Shown here: positions 51,563-60,734 of the stretch, piece after piece
Layout of the letters: the number at the start of each line of letters is the position of its first letter
Numbering within the stretch: position 1 is the stretch's first letter
Assembly: GCA_964616825.1 (NCBI GenBank)
Contig: CAZTSX010000002.1
Span: 151,248 to 215,247 of the forward strand
DNA length: 64,000 nucleotides
Direction: 5' to 3'
Source of the DNA: QYOJ01 sp964616825
GTDB lineage: Bacteria > Bacteroidota > Bacteroidia > Bacteroidales > FEN-979
Notes under the pieces: generated by a model
Told to the model about the DNA's origin: nothing
The model's input: the letters and a program-made list of their open reading frames with translations, nothing else
Databases searched by the model: none
Program-made: the position numbers and the translations under genes

Positions 51563-53694
51563 TGAAAGATGCCCTGAAAATCAAAAGAGGTTTAGCATTT
51601 AAACTGATTCTGTCAGTTTTTTCTGCCATCGCCGTAATCTTCATCGTCATTTTTCTATATAACTATTCAGTCACTCGAAACACGTTGATCAAAGACCTGG
51701 ATGCCATTGCTTCTAACCTCACTGAAAGTATCGTTAACAAAGTTGACCGGACCCTTTTTGCTATGGCGAAAATTCCGGATAACCTCGCTGCGGTGATTGA
51801 ACATTCTGATCTCACCGAGGAAGAACTGAAGCAGCTGTTGAAGCTGGCTGTGGAAGTCAACCCCGAAATCTATGGTTCAGCCATCGCTTTTGAACCACAC
51901 TTCGAAGGGAGGAAAGATAAATTTTATTCATGGTATGCTTACCGTGAGAACGATAGTGTGGTGATGACAACCCTGGGAAGCGACCTGTATGATTATTACC
52001 TGATGGACTGGTACCAGATCCCACGTGAAAAGAGAGAACCATACTGGACGGAACCCTATTTTGATGAAGGAGGGGCCAACATCATTATGTCGACCTATTC
52101 AGTCCCGCTTTATTTCACCAGGGGAGGGAAGAGAGAATTTGTCGGGATCGTGACTGCAGATATCTCACTTACCTGGTTACGGGAGTTGGTAGACTCGATC
52201 CGTGTGTTTGAAACCGGGTTTGGATTTCTGATTTCGCAGAACGGAACCTTTGTTACCCATCCGGTCGAAGAACTGATCATGAATGCTTCCATCTTCAGGC
52301 TGGCAGAGGAGTTTAATATGCCTATGTTCCGGGAACTGGGGAGAAAGATGATCCACCGTGAAAGCGGATTCAGCACAACGACCTATGAGAACTTTTACAA
52401 CCATAAGAACAGCTGGGTTGCTTATGATCCTGTACCTAGCAATGGCTGGTCTCTGGCAGTTGTTTTCCCGGTTGATGAGTTAATGGCAGACGCACGTTAT
52501 CTCAACATGATGATTATCCTTTTAGGCAGTGCTGGCCTGGTGGTTATCTTCCTGGTTATCCTGCTGATCTCCCGTTCGATCACTCGCCCGTTGCGCAAGC
52601 TCGCCCAGGCTGCTGAAAGCTTTGCTGAGGGAGATTTTGATGTCACCCTGCCAGAGGTAACATCCGGGGATGAGATTGGCCGGCTGACGATCAGCTTCAG
52701 GTATATGCAAAAGACCCTGGCAGAGACAATCGGAAACCTGAAAGAAATCTCCGAACAACTTCGAATATCCAACGAGAAGCTGGAAGATTACAGCAAAACC
52801 CTGGAGTTGAGGGTGGAGGAACGCACAGCTGAGCTTGTCGCCAAGAACACCGAACTGGATAAAGCTCTCCAAACCCTGAAGGCTGCTCAGGCGCAACTGG
52901 TACAATCTGAAAAGTTGGCTTCACTGGGTAAGGTGACAGCCGGGATTGCGCATGAGATCAAAAATCCACTAAATTTTGTGAACAACTTTGCTGAGCTTTC
53001 AACCGACCTGGCTAGCGAACTTAAAGAGGAACTGGAAAAGGTTAAAGACCGTCTGGATGATAAGGATGTGGAGTACCTGATTGAGATCGCCGGGGATCTG
53101 GAAGGGAATGCCCGGAAGATCCATGATCATGGGAAACGGGCCGATAGTATCATCCGTGGAATGCTGCTTCACTCCCGCGGGAAATCGGGAGAGCGGCTAC
53201 CTGCTGATATCAATGCCTTGCTCGAAGAGTATGTCAACCTGGGATATCATGGCATGCGGGCTACCGATCCTTCTTTCAATATTAAAATCGAATCCTCGTA
53301 CGATCCTGCTGTCGGAGTGGTTGATGTGATCCCTCAGAACCTGAGCCGGGTCTTTCTCAACATCATCAACAATGCCTGTCAGGCCACAGCACAGAAGAAA
53401 AAAGAGATGAAGGAATCCTATTTCCCAGTGCTAACGATATCAACAAAACGGTTGAAAAAATGGATCGAGATCCGGATCAGGGATAATGGAAAAGGGATTC
53501 CAAAAGATGTCCGGGAGAAGGTATTCAACCCTTTCTTTACGACGAAGCCTGCCGGATCAGGTACCGGCCTGGGGCTTTCGATCAGTTACGACATCGTTGT
53601 TCAGGAGCACAAGGGTGAGATCAACGTTGAATCCAGGGAAGGAGAGTATACCGAATTTATCATCCGAATCCCTGCAGGATCTTCTGCAGCTTAA
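51562..53694 (+). CDS. Cache-domain sensor histidine kinase
   Basis: 710 residues. Membrane helix 1 (about 13-33), a large periplasmic double-Cache domain (about 40-310, with EIYGSAIAFEP, WYQIPREKREPYWTEPYFDEGG and the second half FGFLISQNGTFVTHP), helix 2 (about 314-336), HAMP (about 337-390), a long coiled coil (RISNEKLEDYSKTLELRVEE), the H-box GIAHEIKNPLNF, and an HATPase (NIINNACQAT, DNGKGIPKDV, GTGLGLSISYD). It is likely controlled by the upstream binding lipoprotein and passes phosphate to the receiver of the next gene (inference). Confidence 0.93.
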   Translation: MKDALKIKRGLAFKLILSVFSAIAVIFIVIFLYNYSVTRNTLIKDLDAIASNLTESIVNKVDRTLFAMAKIPDNLAAVIEHSDLTEEELKQLLKLAVEVNPEIYGSAIAFEPHFEGRKDKFYSWYAYRENDSVVMTTLGSDLYDYYLMDWYQIPREKREPYWTEPYFDEGGANIIMSTYSVPLYFTRGGKREFVGIVTADISLTWLRELVDSIRVFETGFGFLISQNGTFVTHPVEELIMNASIFRLAEEFNMPMFRELGRKMIHRESGFSTTTYENFYNHKNSWVAYDPVPSNGWSLAVVFPVDELMADARYLNMMIILLGSAGLVVIFLVILLISRSITRPLRKLAQAAESFAEGDFDVTLPEVTSGDEIGRLTISFRYMQKTLAETIGNLKEISEQLRISNEKLEDYSKTLELRVEERTAELVAKNTELDKALQTLKAAQAQLVQSEKLASLGKVTAGIAHEIKNPLNFVNNFAELSTDLASELKEELEKVKDRLDDKDVEYLIEIAGDLEGNARKIHDHGKRADSIIRGMLLHSRGKSGERLPADINALLEEYVNLGYHGMRATDPSFNIKIESSYDPAVGVVDVIPQNLSRVFLNIINNACQATAQKKKEMKESYFPVLTISTKRLKKWIEIRIRDNGKGIPKDVREKVFNPFFTTKPAGSGTGLGLSISYDIVVQEHKGEINVESREGEYTEFIIRIPAGSSAA

Positions 53695-53710
53695 CTAAAA
53701 TGAAGTGATT

Positions 53711-54901
53711 ATGACTGACTATCCGATGAAAAATATCGAAATTCTTGTCGTAGACGATGAAGTAGATCTGGAACCACTGGTCAGACAACGTTTTCGCCGG
53801 CAGATCCGGGAAAGGGTTTATCATTTCCTCTTTGCTCACAATGGCCTGGAAGCTCTTTCCATGTTGATCGAGCATCCTGAGATCGGGATCATCCTTTCCG
53901 ATATCAACATGCCGGAGATGGATGGACTCACCCTGTTGATGAAACTGAAAGAGTTGAAAAATCCGTCCCTGAAAACAGTTATCGTATCTGCATACGGCGA
54001 TATGGAGAATATCCGCACTGCCATGAACCGCGGAGCATTTGACTTCCTCACCAAACCGATCAACTTCGAAGACCTGGAGATCACGATTAACAAAACACTG
54101 GACGAGATCAAGCTGATCCGTAAGTCAATGGAAGAGCATCATGAGTTGTTATCGATCCAGCATGACCTCCAGACAGCCAGGGAAATCCAGCAGGCAATTT
54201 TACCCATGGACTTTCCGGTGTTCCCTCACCGGAAGGATTTTGATATCTATGCTTCAATGACTGCAGCCAAGGAAGTAGGCGGTGATTTCTATGATTTCTT
54301 CATGATCGATAACAATAAACTGGGATTTGTTATTGGAGACGTATCCGGAAAAGGAATCCCGGCAGCGATCTTCATGGCTGTGAGCCGCACCCTCATCCGT
54401 GCGACCGGTCTGAGAGGAATATCGGCCGAAGAGTGCATCGATTATACCAATCAGCTGCTCTGCAGTGAAAGCGCCTCCTGTATGTTCGTCACCGTCTTTT
54501 ATGGGATTCTTCATACAGATACCGGGGAGATCGAATATGTGAATGGAGGTCATAATCCTCCCTATCTAATCCGGTCTGATGGCTCGATCGAAAAGACAAA
54601 ACTGACAGGTGGGATGATCCTGGGATTCATGGAGGATGAGAGGTTCAAATCAAAGAAGATTCAGGTTCAGCCAGGAGATAAGCTTTTTCTGTATACAGAT
54701 GGCGTTACCGAAGCCTTCAATAAAGATGAAGAGGAGTTTGGTGATCAACGCCTCGAGACGTTATTGAAAAAACAGGGGACAGCTTCGGTAAAAGAGTTGA
54801 TCGGCCAGACAAATAAAGAGGTTCATGCATTCTCCAAAGGCGTTCCCCAATCAGATGATATCACGCTGCTAACAATCCAGTTCAACGGTGGAGTAAAGTA
54901 A
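53711..54901 (+). CDS. Response regulator with PP2C (RsbU/SpoIIE-like) phosphatase output
   Basis: 396 residues from the ATG at 53711 (a GTG lies 6 bases upstream). The receiver has VVDDEVDLE, Asp in ILSDINMPEMDG, SAYGD and FLTKPINF. A helical linker (SIQHDLQTAREIQQAILP) leads to a PP2C-type phosphatase with the metal residues in GGDFYDF, GDVSGKGIPAA, GHNPP and the final QSDDITLL. Such proteins dephosphorylate anti-sigma antagonists in partner switching; no antagonist or anti-sigma gene is nearby. It is the third gene of a compact operon. Confidence 0.94.
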   Translation: MTDYPMKNIEILVVDDEVDLEPLVRQRFRRQIRERVYHFLFAHNGLEALSMLIEHPEIGIILSDINMPEMDGLTLLMKLKELKNPSLKTVIVSAYGDMENIRTAMNRGAFDFLTKPINFEDLEITINKTLDEIKLIRKSMEEHHELLSIQHDLQTAREIQQAILPMDFPVFPHRKDFDIYASMTAAKEVGGDFYDFFMIDNNKLGFVIGDVSGKGIPAAIFMAVSRTLIRATGLRGISAEECIDYTNQLLCSESASCMFVTVFYGILHTDTGEIEYVNGGHNPPYLIRSDGSIEKTKLTGGMILGFMEDERFKSKKIQVQPGDKLFLYTDGVTEAFNKDEEEFGDQRLETLLKKQGTASVKELIGQTNKEVHAFSKGVPQSDDITLLTIQFNGGVK

Positions 54902-54911
54902 AGAAAGTGGA

Positions 54912-55862
54912 TCAGTAACGAACCACTTTCAGGCTGGAGACGGCAGATTCGATGTCAATGATGATCTTATTGGTACCTTCCGGATAGTTTTCTGTCTGGT
55001 ACACCCCATCTCCAAGTTTATTGAAACCGTGGAATTCGCGGCTGACGAGGATCGATTCCGAGTGGATCTTACAAGCCGACTCTTTCGGGATCCTGATCTT
55101 CAACGAAGCGGCTCTGGAACTGTAGTGGATGTAAGTCAACGGATTCAGACTGCCAAGTTTGAGTTCGAGAGAAGCAGCTCCTGCATCAATCCGGGCCGTA
55201 TCTATTTTGTAGTCGCTGAGATCCATTTCCACAGCAGCAGCACCCACATCAAAGTCAAGATCCCAGGCAACATGTTGGTTCAGGCGAATGTTTATTTTAT
55301 TCTTCCTGACACGTCGGATTTTTTTGTTTTTCTTCAGGCGGATGTTGATGATGGTCTTCCCATCACTCTCCTCCGTAGTCATTGAGTAATCTCCGATATC
55401 TCCTTTTTTCTGAAAGGAGAGGAGTTCACCTGTCTCTCCCCTGACAAAAAAGTTCCCGGCTGCGGCATCCATCTTCAGGATGGCTTTGGGTGTTGCAGAG
55501 TCGAATGGGACTGTTAATTCCTGTGTAGAGTATGTATATGTCCTGCTCTCACTGCCTTCATCATCCCACTCAATATCCCAATTATCACTCCAGGTCCAGG
55601 AGTGGTCGTTGAATGAGAAACACCATCGTGGCTCTGTTATTTGATTGAAGAAGATGAATGTCAAAGCAATGAAGGCAATCACCAGACTAAATTTTATAAT
55701 ATCTTTAATCGGAAGGATCGAGATTCCCCAGAAGATCAGTATCAAGGGCCAGAGACGCCAGATACTAACCCAATGGAAGTCAAGCCATCCGAAATTGCTG
55801 AATAGAAAAATGAGCCCGATCGCAATGAGGACCAGTGCCCAGAAAAGATGACGGAATTTCAT
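54912..55862 (-). CDS. LiaI/LiaF-like membrane protein with beta-rich C-terminal domain
   Basis: 316 residues. Four hydrophobic helices occupy the first ~75 residues (LFWALVLIAIGLIFLFSNFGW is the LiaI/F TM type), followed by a Trp-rich loop and a C-terminal adhesin-like beta domain (about 105-316, with repeated DVGAAAVEMDLSDYKIDTARIDAGAASLELKLG). Related proteins take part in envelope-stress responses. It lies 12 bases downstream of the PspC gene and is probably co-transcribed. Confidence 0.8.
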   Translation of the reverse strand: MKFRHLFWALVLIAIGLIFLFSNFGWLDFHWVSIWRLWPLILIFWGISILPIKDIIKFSLVIAFIALTFIFFNQITEPRWCFSFNDHSWTWSDNWDIEWDDEGSESRTYTYSTQELTVPFDSATPKAILKMDAAAGNFFVRGETGELLSFQKKGDIGDYSMTTEESDGKTIINIRLKKNKKIRRVRKNKINIRLNQHVAWDLDFDVGAAAVEMDLSDYKIDTARIDAGAASLELKLGSLNPLTYIHYSSRAASLKIRIPKESACKIHSESILVSREFHGFNKLGDGVYQTENYPEGTNKIIIDIESAVSSLKVVRY

Positions 55863-55874
55863 AATGTTGCGTGT

Positions 55875-56312
55875 TTATTCGTTACTCTTTTTTTGTTTTC
55901 CATATGCATTGACCAGGAGGGCGACACCGATCACAATTAAAATGATTGGCCAGAGGTCACCAAAATCAATTCGCGGGACGAACTGGTCGACCAGAAAGAT
56001 TGCACCAAGTGTAATCAATACTAGTCCGCCGATGAGATTTCCTTTGAATTTTGATTCCTGATTAGGCTTTTGAGGATTTTCTTGTGGTTCCATATCCATT
56101 TGTTTTTGGGTTTGATGTTCATTAAGAGGAGCATCCGGAGTTACGATCCATAAAATGATGTAAATAATCAGGGCTCCACCACCGAAGAGGGTGAAAATTA
56201 CAAAGAGTAACCTGACCAACAGTGGATCCAGATTGAAATAATTGCCAAGTCCGGCCGCTACACCTCCAATCACTCGATCGTTAATACTTCTGTAAAGACG
56301 TTTTGTTTCCAT
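55875..56312 (-). CDS. PspC-domain membrane protein
   Basis: 145 residues. The PspC domain is clear at the N-terminus (RLYRSINDRVIGGVAAGLGNYFNLDPLLVRLLFV), followed by a polar linker and a second helix pair of LiaI type (GGLVLITLGAIFLVDQF, LIVIGVALLVNAYG). PspC proteins sense or regulate the phage-shock/envelope-stress response. No PspA is visible nearby. It is the first gene of a two-gene unit with the LiaF-like gene. Confidence 0.87.
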   Translation of the reverse strand: METKRLYRSINDRVIGGVAAGLGNYFNLDPLLVRLLFVIFTLFGGGALIIYIILWIVTPDAPLNEHQTQKQMDMEPQENPQKPNQESKFKGNLIGGLVLITLGAIFLVDQFVPRIDFGDLWPIILIVIGVALLVNAYGKQKKSNE

Positions 56313-56421
56313 TTGCGGGAGATTTTGTTGTTAATTTTGATGGCTCGAAAGTAGATAAAGATATTTTCGGCGACAATAATTATCCGTTCAGTCTCGTGAT
56401 TTCTCCGTTTAGCTCACGGAA

Positions 56422-57246
56422 TTACCCGGCCAATTCCTGTTGCTTCCTGGTATGTATCTTTGTGGAGATAGCGACGCTCACCTCAAACAGTCCGTAGAGA
56501 GGGATAGCTACGATTAATTGGCTGAAGATATCTGGACTCGGTGTGATGATGCCGGAGATAATCAGGATAGCTATAAGGGTGTGTTTTCTGTATTTTTTCA
56601 GGAAGCCAGGGGTAATTACTCCAGCTTTTGTCAGAAAAACTACGATGATGGGAAGTTCAAAGAGAAGGCCCATCAAAAGTGTCATCATGGTGACAGATCC
56701 GGTATAGGAAGAGAGTGCGATCTGGTTGCTTACCATCTCGCTTACCTGGTATCCTCCCAGGAAATTTACCATCAAAGGGACTACGATAAAATAGGAAAAG
56801 AGGACGCCGACCAGAAAAAGGAGGGAGATAGTAAATACAGCTCCACGTGAATGCTTCACCTCATCTTTGGTTAACCCGGGTTTGATGAAACGCCAGAATT
56901 GCCATACAACAAATGGCATTGCCAGAATGATCCCGGCAACCAGGGAGATGACCATGTGCGACATGAATTGTCCGGCCAGGTTGATGTTGATAATATTAAA
57001 ATAGGAGGGATCGATACAGAGGGTGGGGATAGATATCCAATCGGCTAACCGGCAAAGCAACCGGTAGGTGATGAATGTTTTTTCTTTAGGGGCCAGGAGG
57101 ATGTGGTCGAAGAGAATATCCTTGAAGATGAATGCTGCAATCCCACATACAACAATGCCCACCATGCTCCAGATCAGCGTACTCCTGAGTTCATCCAGGT
57201 GCTCCCAGAAGCTCATCTCTCGTTCCGATTCGGGCGGATCTAACAT
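56422..57246 (-). CDS. tatC: Sec-independent translocase TatC
   Basis: 274 residues with six membrane helices. The TatC signature is clear: EMSFWEHLDELRSTLIWS at the N-terminus, FVVWQFWRFIKPGLTKDE, and the C-terminal LIISGIITPSPDIFSQ. There is an extra loop with LCRLADWISIPTLCIDP (about 60-80), as in other Bacteroidota. It forms the twin-arginine signal receptor, with tatA located 6.4 kb away at 63683. The ATG at 57246 is used; M11 is an alternative. Confidence 0.96.
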   Translation of the reverse strand: MLDPPESEREMSFWEHLDELRSTLIWSMVGIVVCGIAAFIFKDILFDHILLAPKEKTFITYRLLCRLADWISIPTLCIDPSYFNIININLAGQFMSHMVISLVAGIILAMPFVVWQFWRFIKPGLTKDEVKHSRGAVFTISLLFLVGVLFSYFIVVPLMVNFLGGYQVSEMVSNQIALSSYTGSVTMMTLLMGLLFELPIIVVFLTKAGVITPGFLKKYRKHTLIAILIISGIITPSPDIFSQLIVAIPLYGLFEVSVAISTKIHTRKQQELAG

Positions 57247-57320
57247 TTCTTTAATTCAAAATGTAAAAATATAAAATTCCACTAATAAATCTCTACTTTT
57301 ACAGGTGCAAACCCACCTGC

Positions 57321-57797
57321 ATGCAAACACTCATCGTCTATATGTCTTCACACGGTTGTGCCGGGAAGGCTGCTTTGATGATCCGGGATCTGCTGCCTGA
57401 TGAGGTGACTGTGATCAACCTTGAATCGGATGAATTGCCTTCGCTGGATTCGTTCCACACACTCATTATTGGGGGTTCCATCCGTATCGGCACCCTCCAG
57501 AAACGTCTCAAAAAATTCTGTGAAAAAAACCTGGACCAGTTGTTAAAAAAGAGGATCGGATTGTACATCTGCTGCATGTATGAAGGCAACAAAGCCCGGG
57601 AACAACTTATGGAAAATTATCCTGAACCGCTTGTCAATCATGCAGTTGGAATAGGAATTTTTGGCGGGGAACTCGACTTCGACAAGATGAATGTCTTTGA
57701 ACGAATGATCATCAAGGATGTCATCGGGATCACGGTTAACGTCTCGCTCTTCAACGAAGCAGCGGTAAGGGCGTTTGTGAAGAAGATAATTGGATGA
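57321..57797 (+). CDS. Flavodoxin-domain protein (HemG-like)
   Basis: 158 residues. The flavodoxin fold is short: the FMN phosphate loop is MSSHGCAGKAA, and GGSIRIGTLQKRLKKF matches the conserved GASI..G block of the menaquinone-dependent protoporphyrinogen oxidase (HemG) family. The C-terminal part (GIFGGELDFDKMNVFERMIIK) also fits. HemG oxidises protoporphyrinogen IX using the quinone pool, but some members are general flavodoxins. TACTTTTA (57294-57301) is one base off the promoter consensus. Confidence 0.8.
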   Translation: MQTLIVYMSSHGCAGKAALMIRDLLPDEVTVINLESDELPSLDSFHTLIIGGSIRIGTLQKRLKKFCEKNLDQLLKKRIGLYICCMYEGNKAREQLMENYPEPLVNHAVGIGIFGGELDFDKMNVFERMIIKDVIGITVNVSLFNEAAVRAFVKKIIG

Positions 57798-57859
57798 CTG
57801 GATGCTCGGTGCTCGATGCTCGATGCTTGATCCCGGATCCATGAACCTTGAATCTTGAA
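57797..57859. repeat. Heptanucleotide array after the flavodoxin gene
   Basis: Nine consecutive 7-base units: ACTGGAT, GCTCGGT, GCTCGAT, GCTCGAT, GCTTGAT, CCCGGAT, CCATGAA, CCTTGAA, TCTTGAA. The GCTCGAT/GCTCGGT units are the reverse complement of the units in pyrC (GAGCATC, GAGCACC). Confidence 0.9.
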
Positions 57860-57866
57860 CGTTATT

Positions 57867-58460
57867 TTATTGCGAAGTTTCAAGCAATAGATTCATTGCC
57901 TCCCACGATATCGCCTGCGTGATCTCTTCCACCGCTCCGGTCAGATCTGCATCATGACTTAAAAGTCCGTTTTTAAACATAAATACCTCGTAGCCCCTGT
58001 CGATACCTCCATAATAGGTAGCCAGGGCACATCCTGTAGCGCTTAGCCCGCAGATAAAAAGCGTGTTGCATCCCTTCACCTGGAGAATACTGTCGAGGTT
58101 CGTTTTGGTAAAAGCGCTGGGATAGTTCTTGATCACCTGTGGATCACTCTCCTCAGTGTTGATAGTCTCAGGGAAAGCAAAATCCTCGCTGCCGGGTTCA
58201 GGTCCCCATTTTGGATCAGTATGATGAACCCGGATCACTGGCAGGTTATATTGCCGAAATAGCCAGATGGCTCCGTTGATATATTTTGGAGCGATTTTTT
58301 GATCTGCCTCCGACATCATCGGGATATATACGTTCTGGACATCGATCACAAGCAGAGTGGGTTTCAATGCTTTTTTCTCTGGCTTCACAAGATCCTGTGC
58401 CTGAGCTGCCCCGGATATGATAAGGAAAGAGGCAAATAGTATGGTCAGTTTCATGGTCAT
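57867..58460 (-). CDS. Exported isochorismatase-fold cysteine hydrolase
   Basis: 197 residues from the ATG at 58460 (or M3 at 58454). A much longer frame upstream crosses the promoter and is rejected. The signal peptide ends GAAQAQ. The catalytic triad of the isochorismatase family: Asp in LLVIDVQNVY, Lys in PSAFTKTNLD, and Cys in GLSATGCALATYYGGIDRGYEV. Members cleave isochorismate, nicotinamide or other amides; periplasmic location argues against isochorismate. The substrate is unknown. Confidence 0.87.
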   Translation of the reverse strand: MTMKLTILFASFLIISGAAQAQDLVKPEKKALKPTLLVIDVQNVYIPMMSEADQKIAPKYINGAIWLFRQYNLPVIRVHHTDPKWGPEPGSEDFAFPETINTEESDPQVIKNYPSAFTKTNLDSILQVKGCNTLFICGLSATGCALATYYGGIDRGYEVFMFKNGLLSHDADLTGAVEEITQAISWEAMNLLLETSQ

Positions 58461-58489
58461 GATTATTGATTTACTATTATATGAAATGC

Positions 58490-58497
58490 AAATATAC
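58490..58497 (-). promoter_or_regulatory. -7 element TATATTTG of the isochorismatase-fold gene
   Basis: A minus-strand consensus match (TATATTTGC) 29 bases before the ATG at 58460. Confidence 0.65.
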
Positions 58498-58603
58498 ATC
58501 CAGATTCTCTTATGGGTTAACTGAATCTCCAAACGGACAGATTCTCTCTGCCAACGATATAAACTTTTCTTTGAACAGATATGCAACCTATTCAATATCG
58601 TTG

Positions 58604-58611
58604 TATCTTTG
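58604..58611 (+). promoter_or_regulatory. -7 element TATCTTTG of the Omp28-type gene
   Basis: A consensus match 38 bases before the ATG at 58650. It rules out an upstream ATG at 58581 as the start. Confidence 0.7.
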
Positions 58612-58649
58612 TGAAGAAAGAAACAGATTCAATCACGAAAACAAAACCG

Positions 58650-60668
58650 ATGAAAAAAATTTACATGTTACTCATTTTTGCCTCATTGTCATGTATGACA
58701 TTTGGCCAGACCTTCGTTTGGGAGGCTTTTGATGCAGGTCAGATGCCTCCGACAGACTGGACGATTGATGGTTTGGAATCGCAATGGTCAATCAGTAACA
58801 CGGCAAATGCCGGAGGAGCTGCCCCGGAAGCGATGTTTTCATGGACCTCCGCAACGAGTGTTACGAGGTTTATCTCACCCTCGCTTGACCTGACAGGACT
58901 CACCTCTGTTCAACTCTCCTTCAAGCATATGTATGACTGGTACTCCAATCCTGCTCCACTAGTAGGTGTGGCCACACGGTCTGCTGGCGGTCCCTGGACC
59001 TCAGTATGGGAGATCGCTCCGACCGGTAACGTAGGGCCAGAACAGGTCGACATGACCATTTCTAATAGTGATGTAGGAGCTGCTGACTTCCAGTTTTGCT
59101 TTTACCTGGATGGAAATTTTTACAACCTTGACTACTATTACCTGGATAATATTCTTCTGTTCAATCCACTGAACCTGGATGGAGCCATGACCGCCCTCAC
59201 CACTCCTACCTACATTGAGGGACCCACAGGGGTTACAGGCACCGTTATGAACATGGGGATCACTACTATCACGAGCCTGGATATTGACTGGCAGCTGGAT
59301 GGTGGTACTGTTCATTCTACATCATTCACAGGATTATCTCTGGCCACTCAGGATACATATGACTTTCTGTGCGCTGACCTGGTTAATGCCCCGGTGGGTG
59401 AGCACACCCTAACTGCCTGGATAGATAAAGTAAATGGTGCAACCGATGACGATCAGAGCAACGATACACTAAGCAAACCATTAATTAAACCCAGTCATGT
59501 GGTTCCAAGGAAACCCTGCTTTGAAGAGTTTACGAGCTCAACATGCCCTCCCTGCGCTACATTTAACCTTGGTGGATTTGTAGCCTGGTGCGAGACAATG
59601 GCAGACGATATAACCCTGGTGAAATACCAGATGGACTGGCCTGGTGCCGGTGATCCCTATTACACAGCAGAAGGCGGAGAAAGAAGAATGTATTATGGTG
59701 TTGGTTGGGTGCCATGGCTGGTTACTAATGGCGCGTTTGTGGAAACCAATATGGGGGCTGTTCAGGCTGCCTATGATCAGGCGATCCTGCAACCCGGATT
59801 GGCGGGTATTGCTGCAGCTCATGAGCTGGATAACCATGTGATCACCGTGAATGCAACCGTTCTCCCTTTTGCTGATTTTACAAATACCGTACTCCATATC
59901 GTTGTTTTTGAGTATATGACAACTGGAAATGTTGGCACAAACGGGGAAACAGAATTCCACCATGTGATGATGAAGATGATGCCTGACGCAAGCGGGACTA
60001 CGCAGGACATGTTTGACCGGAATCCTTTTGCAGTATCTGAAACGGTAGACCTGACTGGAACAAATGTTGAAGAGTGGGATGACCTTGGCGTATTGGTCCT
60101 GGTTCAGGATTATGTGACCCGGGAAGTGTTACAATCATTTTATTCAGTAGAAAATGGAACCTTTGCCGATGAAGCTCGTCTCGATAATATCCTGGTTGAT
60201 GGAATTTCACTTCCGGGATTTGATCCGGATGTGTTTGATTATGATGTTGAAGTGCCGGGAGGTGTGTTAATTCCAGAGATTGAAGGAATTCCCATGGATC
60301 CGAACGCTATCGTGATTGTGGAACCTGCGTTGGAAATTCCGGGAACAACGATCATTGATGTCTTTGCGGAGGACTTGTCTACGCAAAATACCTATTCAGT
60401 GAACTTTATCTTTTCAGTTGGACAGGATGAAAACAAAGCAAATGCTGTTCGGGTGTATCCAAATCCATCAGCCGGCAACATTTATATCCACGGCGCAGAC
60501 CATGCGAATGTTTCTGTTTATTCATCTACCGGCTTGAGAGTGAAGAGCATTGAGAACTTTTCAAATACAGTATTAAACCTGATGGATCTTTCAGATGGGG
60601 TATACATGTTACGTATTCAGAAAGAGAATGGAACGATGATCCAGAAAAAGATCGTCATCGTCAAATAG
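58650..60668 (+). CDS. T9SS-sorted secreted protein with Omp28/thioredoxin-like domain
   Basis: 672 residues from the ATG at 58650. Signal peptide MKKIYMLLIFASLSCMTFGQ; an N-terminal choice-of-anchor J/MAM-like beta domain (about 22-170); a CARDB-like spacer; then an Omp28-related domain (about 285-500) with the thioredoxin-type motif CPPC in FTSSTCPPCATFN and VGWVPWLVTNG; and a C-terminal T9SS type-A domain (RVYPNPSAGNIYIH ... DGVYMLRIQKENG). It is exported through the outer membrane. The CxxC may support surface disulfide or metal chemistry, but activity of Omp28 proteins is not established. Confidence 0.88.
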   Translation: MKKIYMLLIFASLSCMTFGQTFVWEAFDAGQMPPTDWTIDGLESQWSISNTANAGGAAPEAMFSWTSATSVTRFISPSLDLTGLTSVQLSFKHMYDWYSNPAPLVGVATRSAGGPWTSVWEIAPTGNVGPEQVDMTISNSDVGAADFQFCFYLDGNFYNLDYYYLDNILLFNPLNLDGAMTALTTPTYIEGPTGVTGTVMNMGITTITSLDIDWQLDGGTVHSTSFTGLSLATQDTYDFLCADLVNAPVGEHTLTAWIDKVNGATDDDQSNDTLSKPLIKPSHVVPRKPCFEEFTSSTCPPCATFNLGGFVAWCETMADDITLVKYQMDWPGAGDPYYTAEGGERRMYYGVGWVPWLVTNGAFVETNMGAVQAAYDQAILQPGLAGIAAAHELDNHVITVNATVLPFADFTNTVLHIVVFEYMTTGNVGTNGETEFHHVMMKMMPDASGTTQDMFDRNPFAVSETVDLTGTNVEEWDDLGVLVLVQDYVTREVLQSFYSVENGTFADEARLDNILVDGISLPGFDPDVFDYDVEVPGGVLIPEIEGIPMDPNAIVIVEPALEIPGTTIIDVFAEDLSTQNTYSVNFIFSVGQDENKANAVRVYPNPSAGNIYIHGADHANVSVYSSTGLRVKSIENFSNTVLNLMDLSDGVYMLRIQKENGTMIQKKIVIVK

Positions 60669-60673
60669 ATCTC

Positions 60674-60729
60674 TGTAAGGGTGACCGGAACGGTCGCCCT
60701 TACAAAAATTTGTCCGGTCGCCCTTACAG
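60674..60729. repeat. REP-like hairpin with a duplicated right arm
   Basis: 60674-60704 folds into a 14-bp stem with one T:G wobble (left arm TGTAAGGGTGACCG, loop GAA). A second copy of the right arm (CCGGTCGCCCTTACAG) follows at 60714-60729. Located between two convergent genes, it can serve as a bidirectional terminator. Confidence 0.85.
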
Positions 60730-60734
60730 ATGTT

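Noticed and set aside
58461..58595. N-terminal extension of the isochorismatase-fold gene up to 58595
   Set aside because: It would cross the -7 element and bury the signal peptide 45 residues inside the protein.
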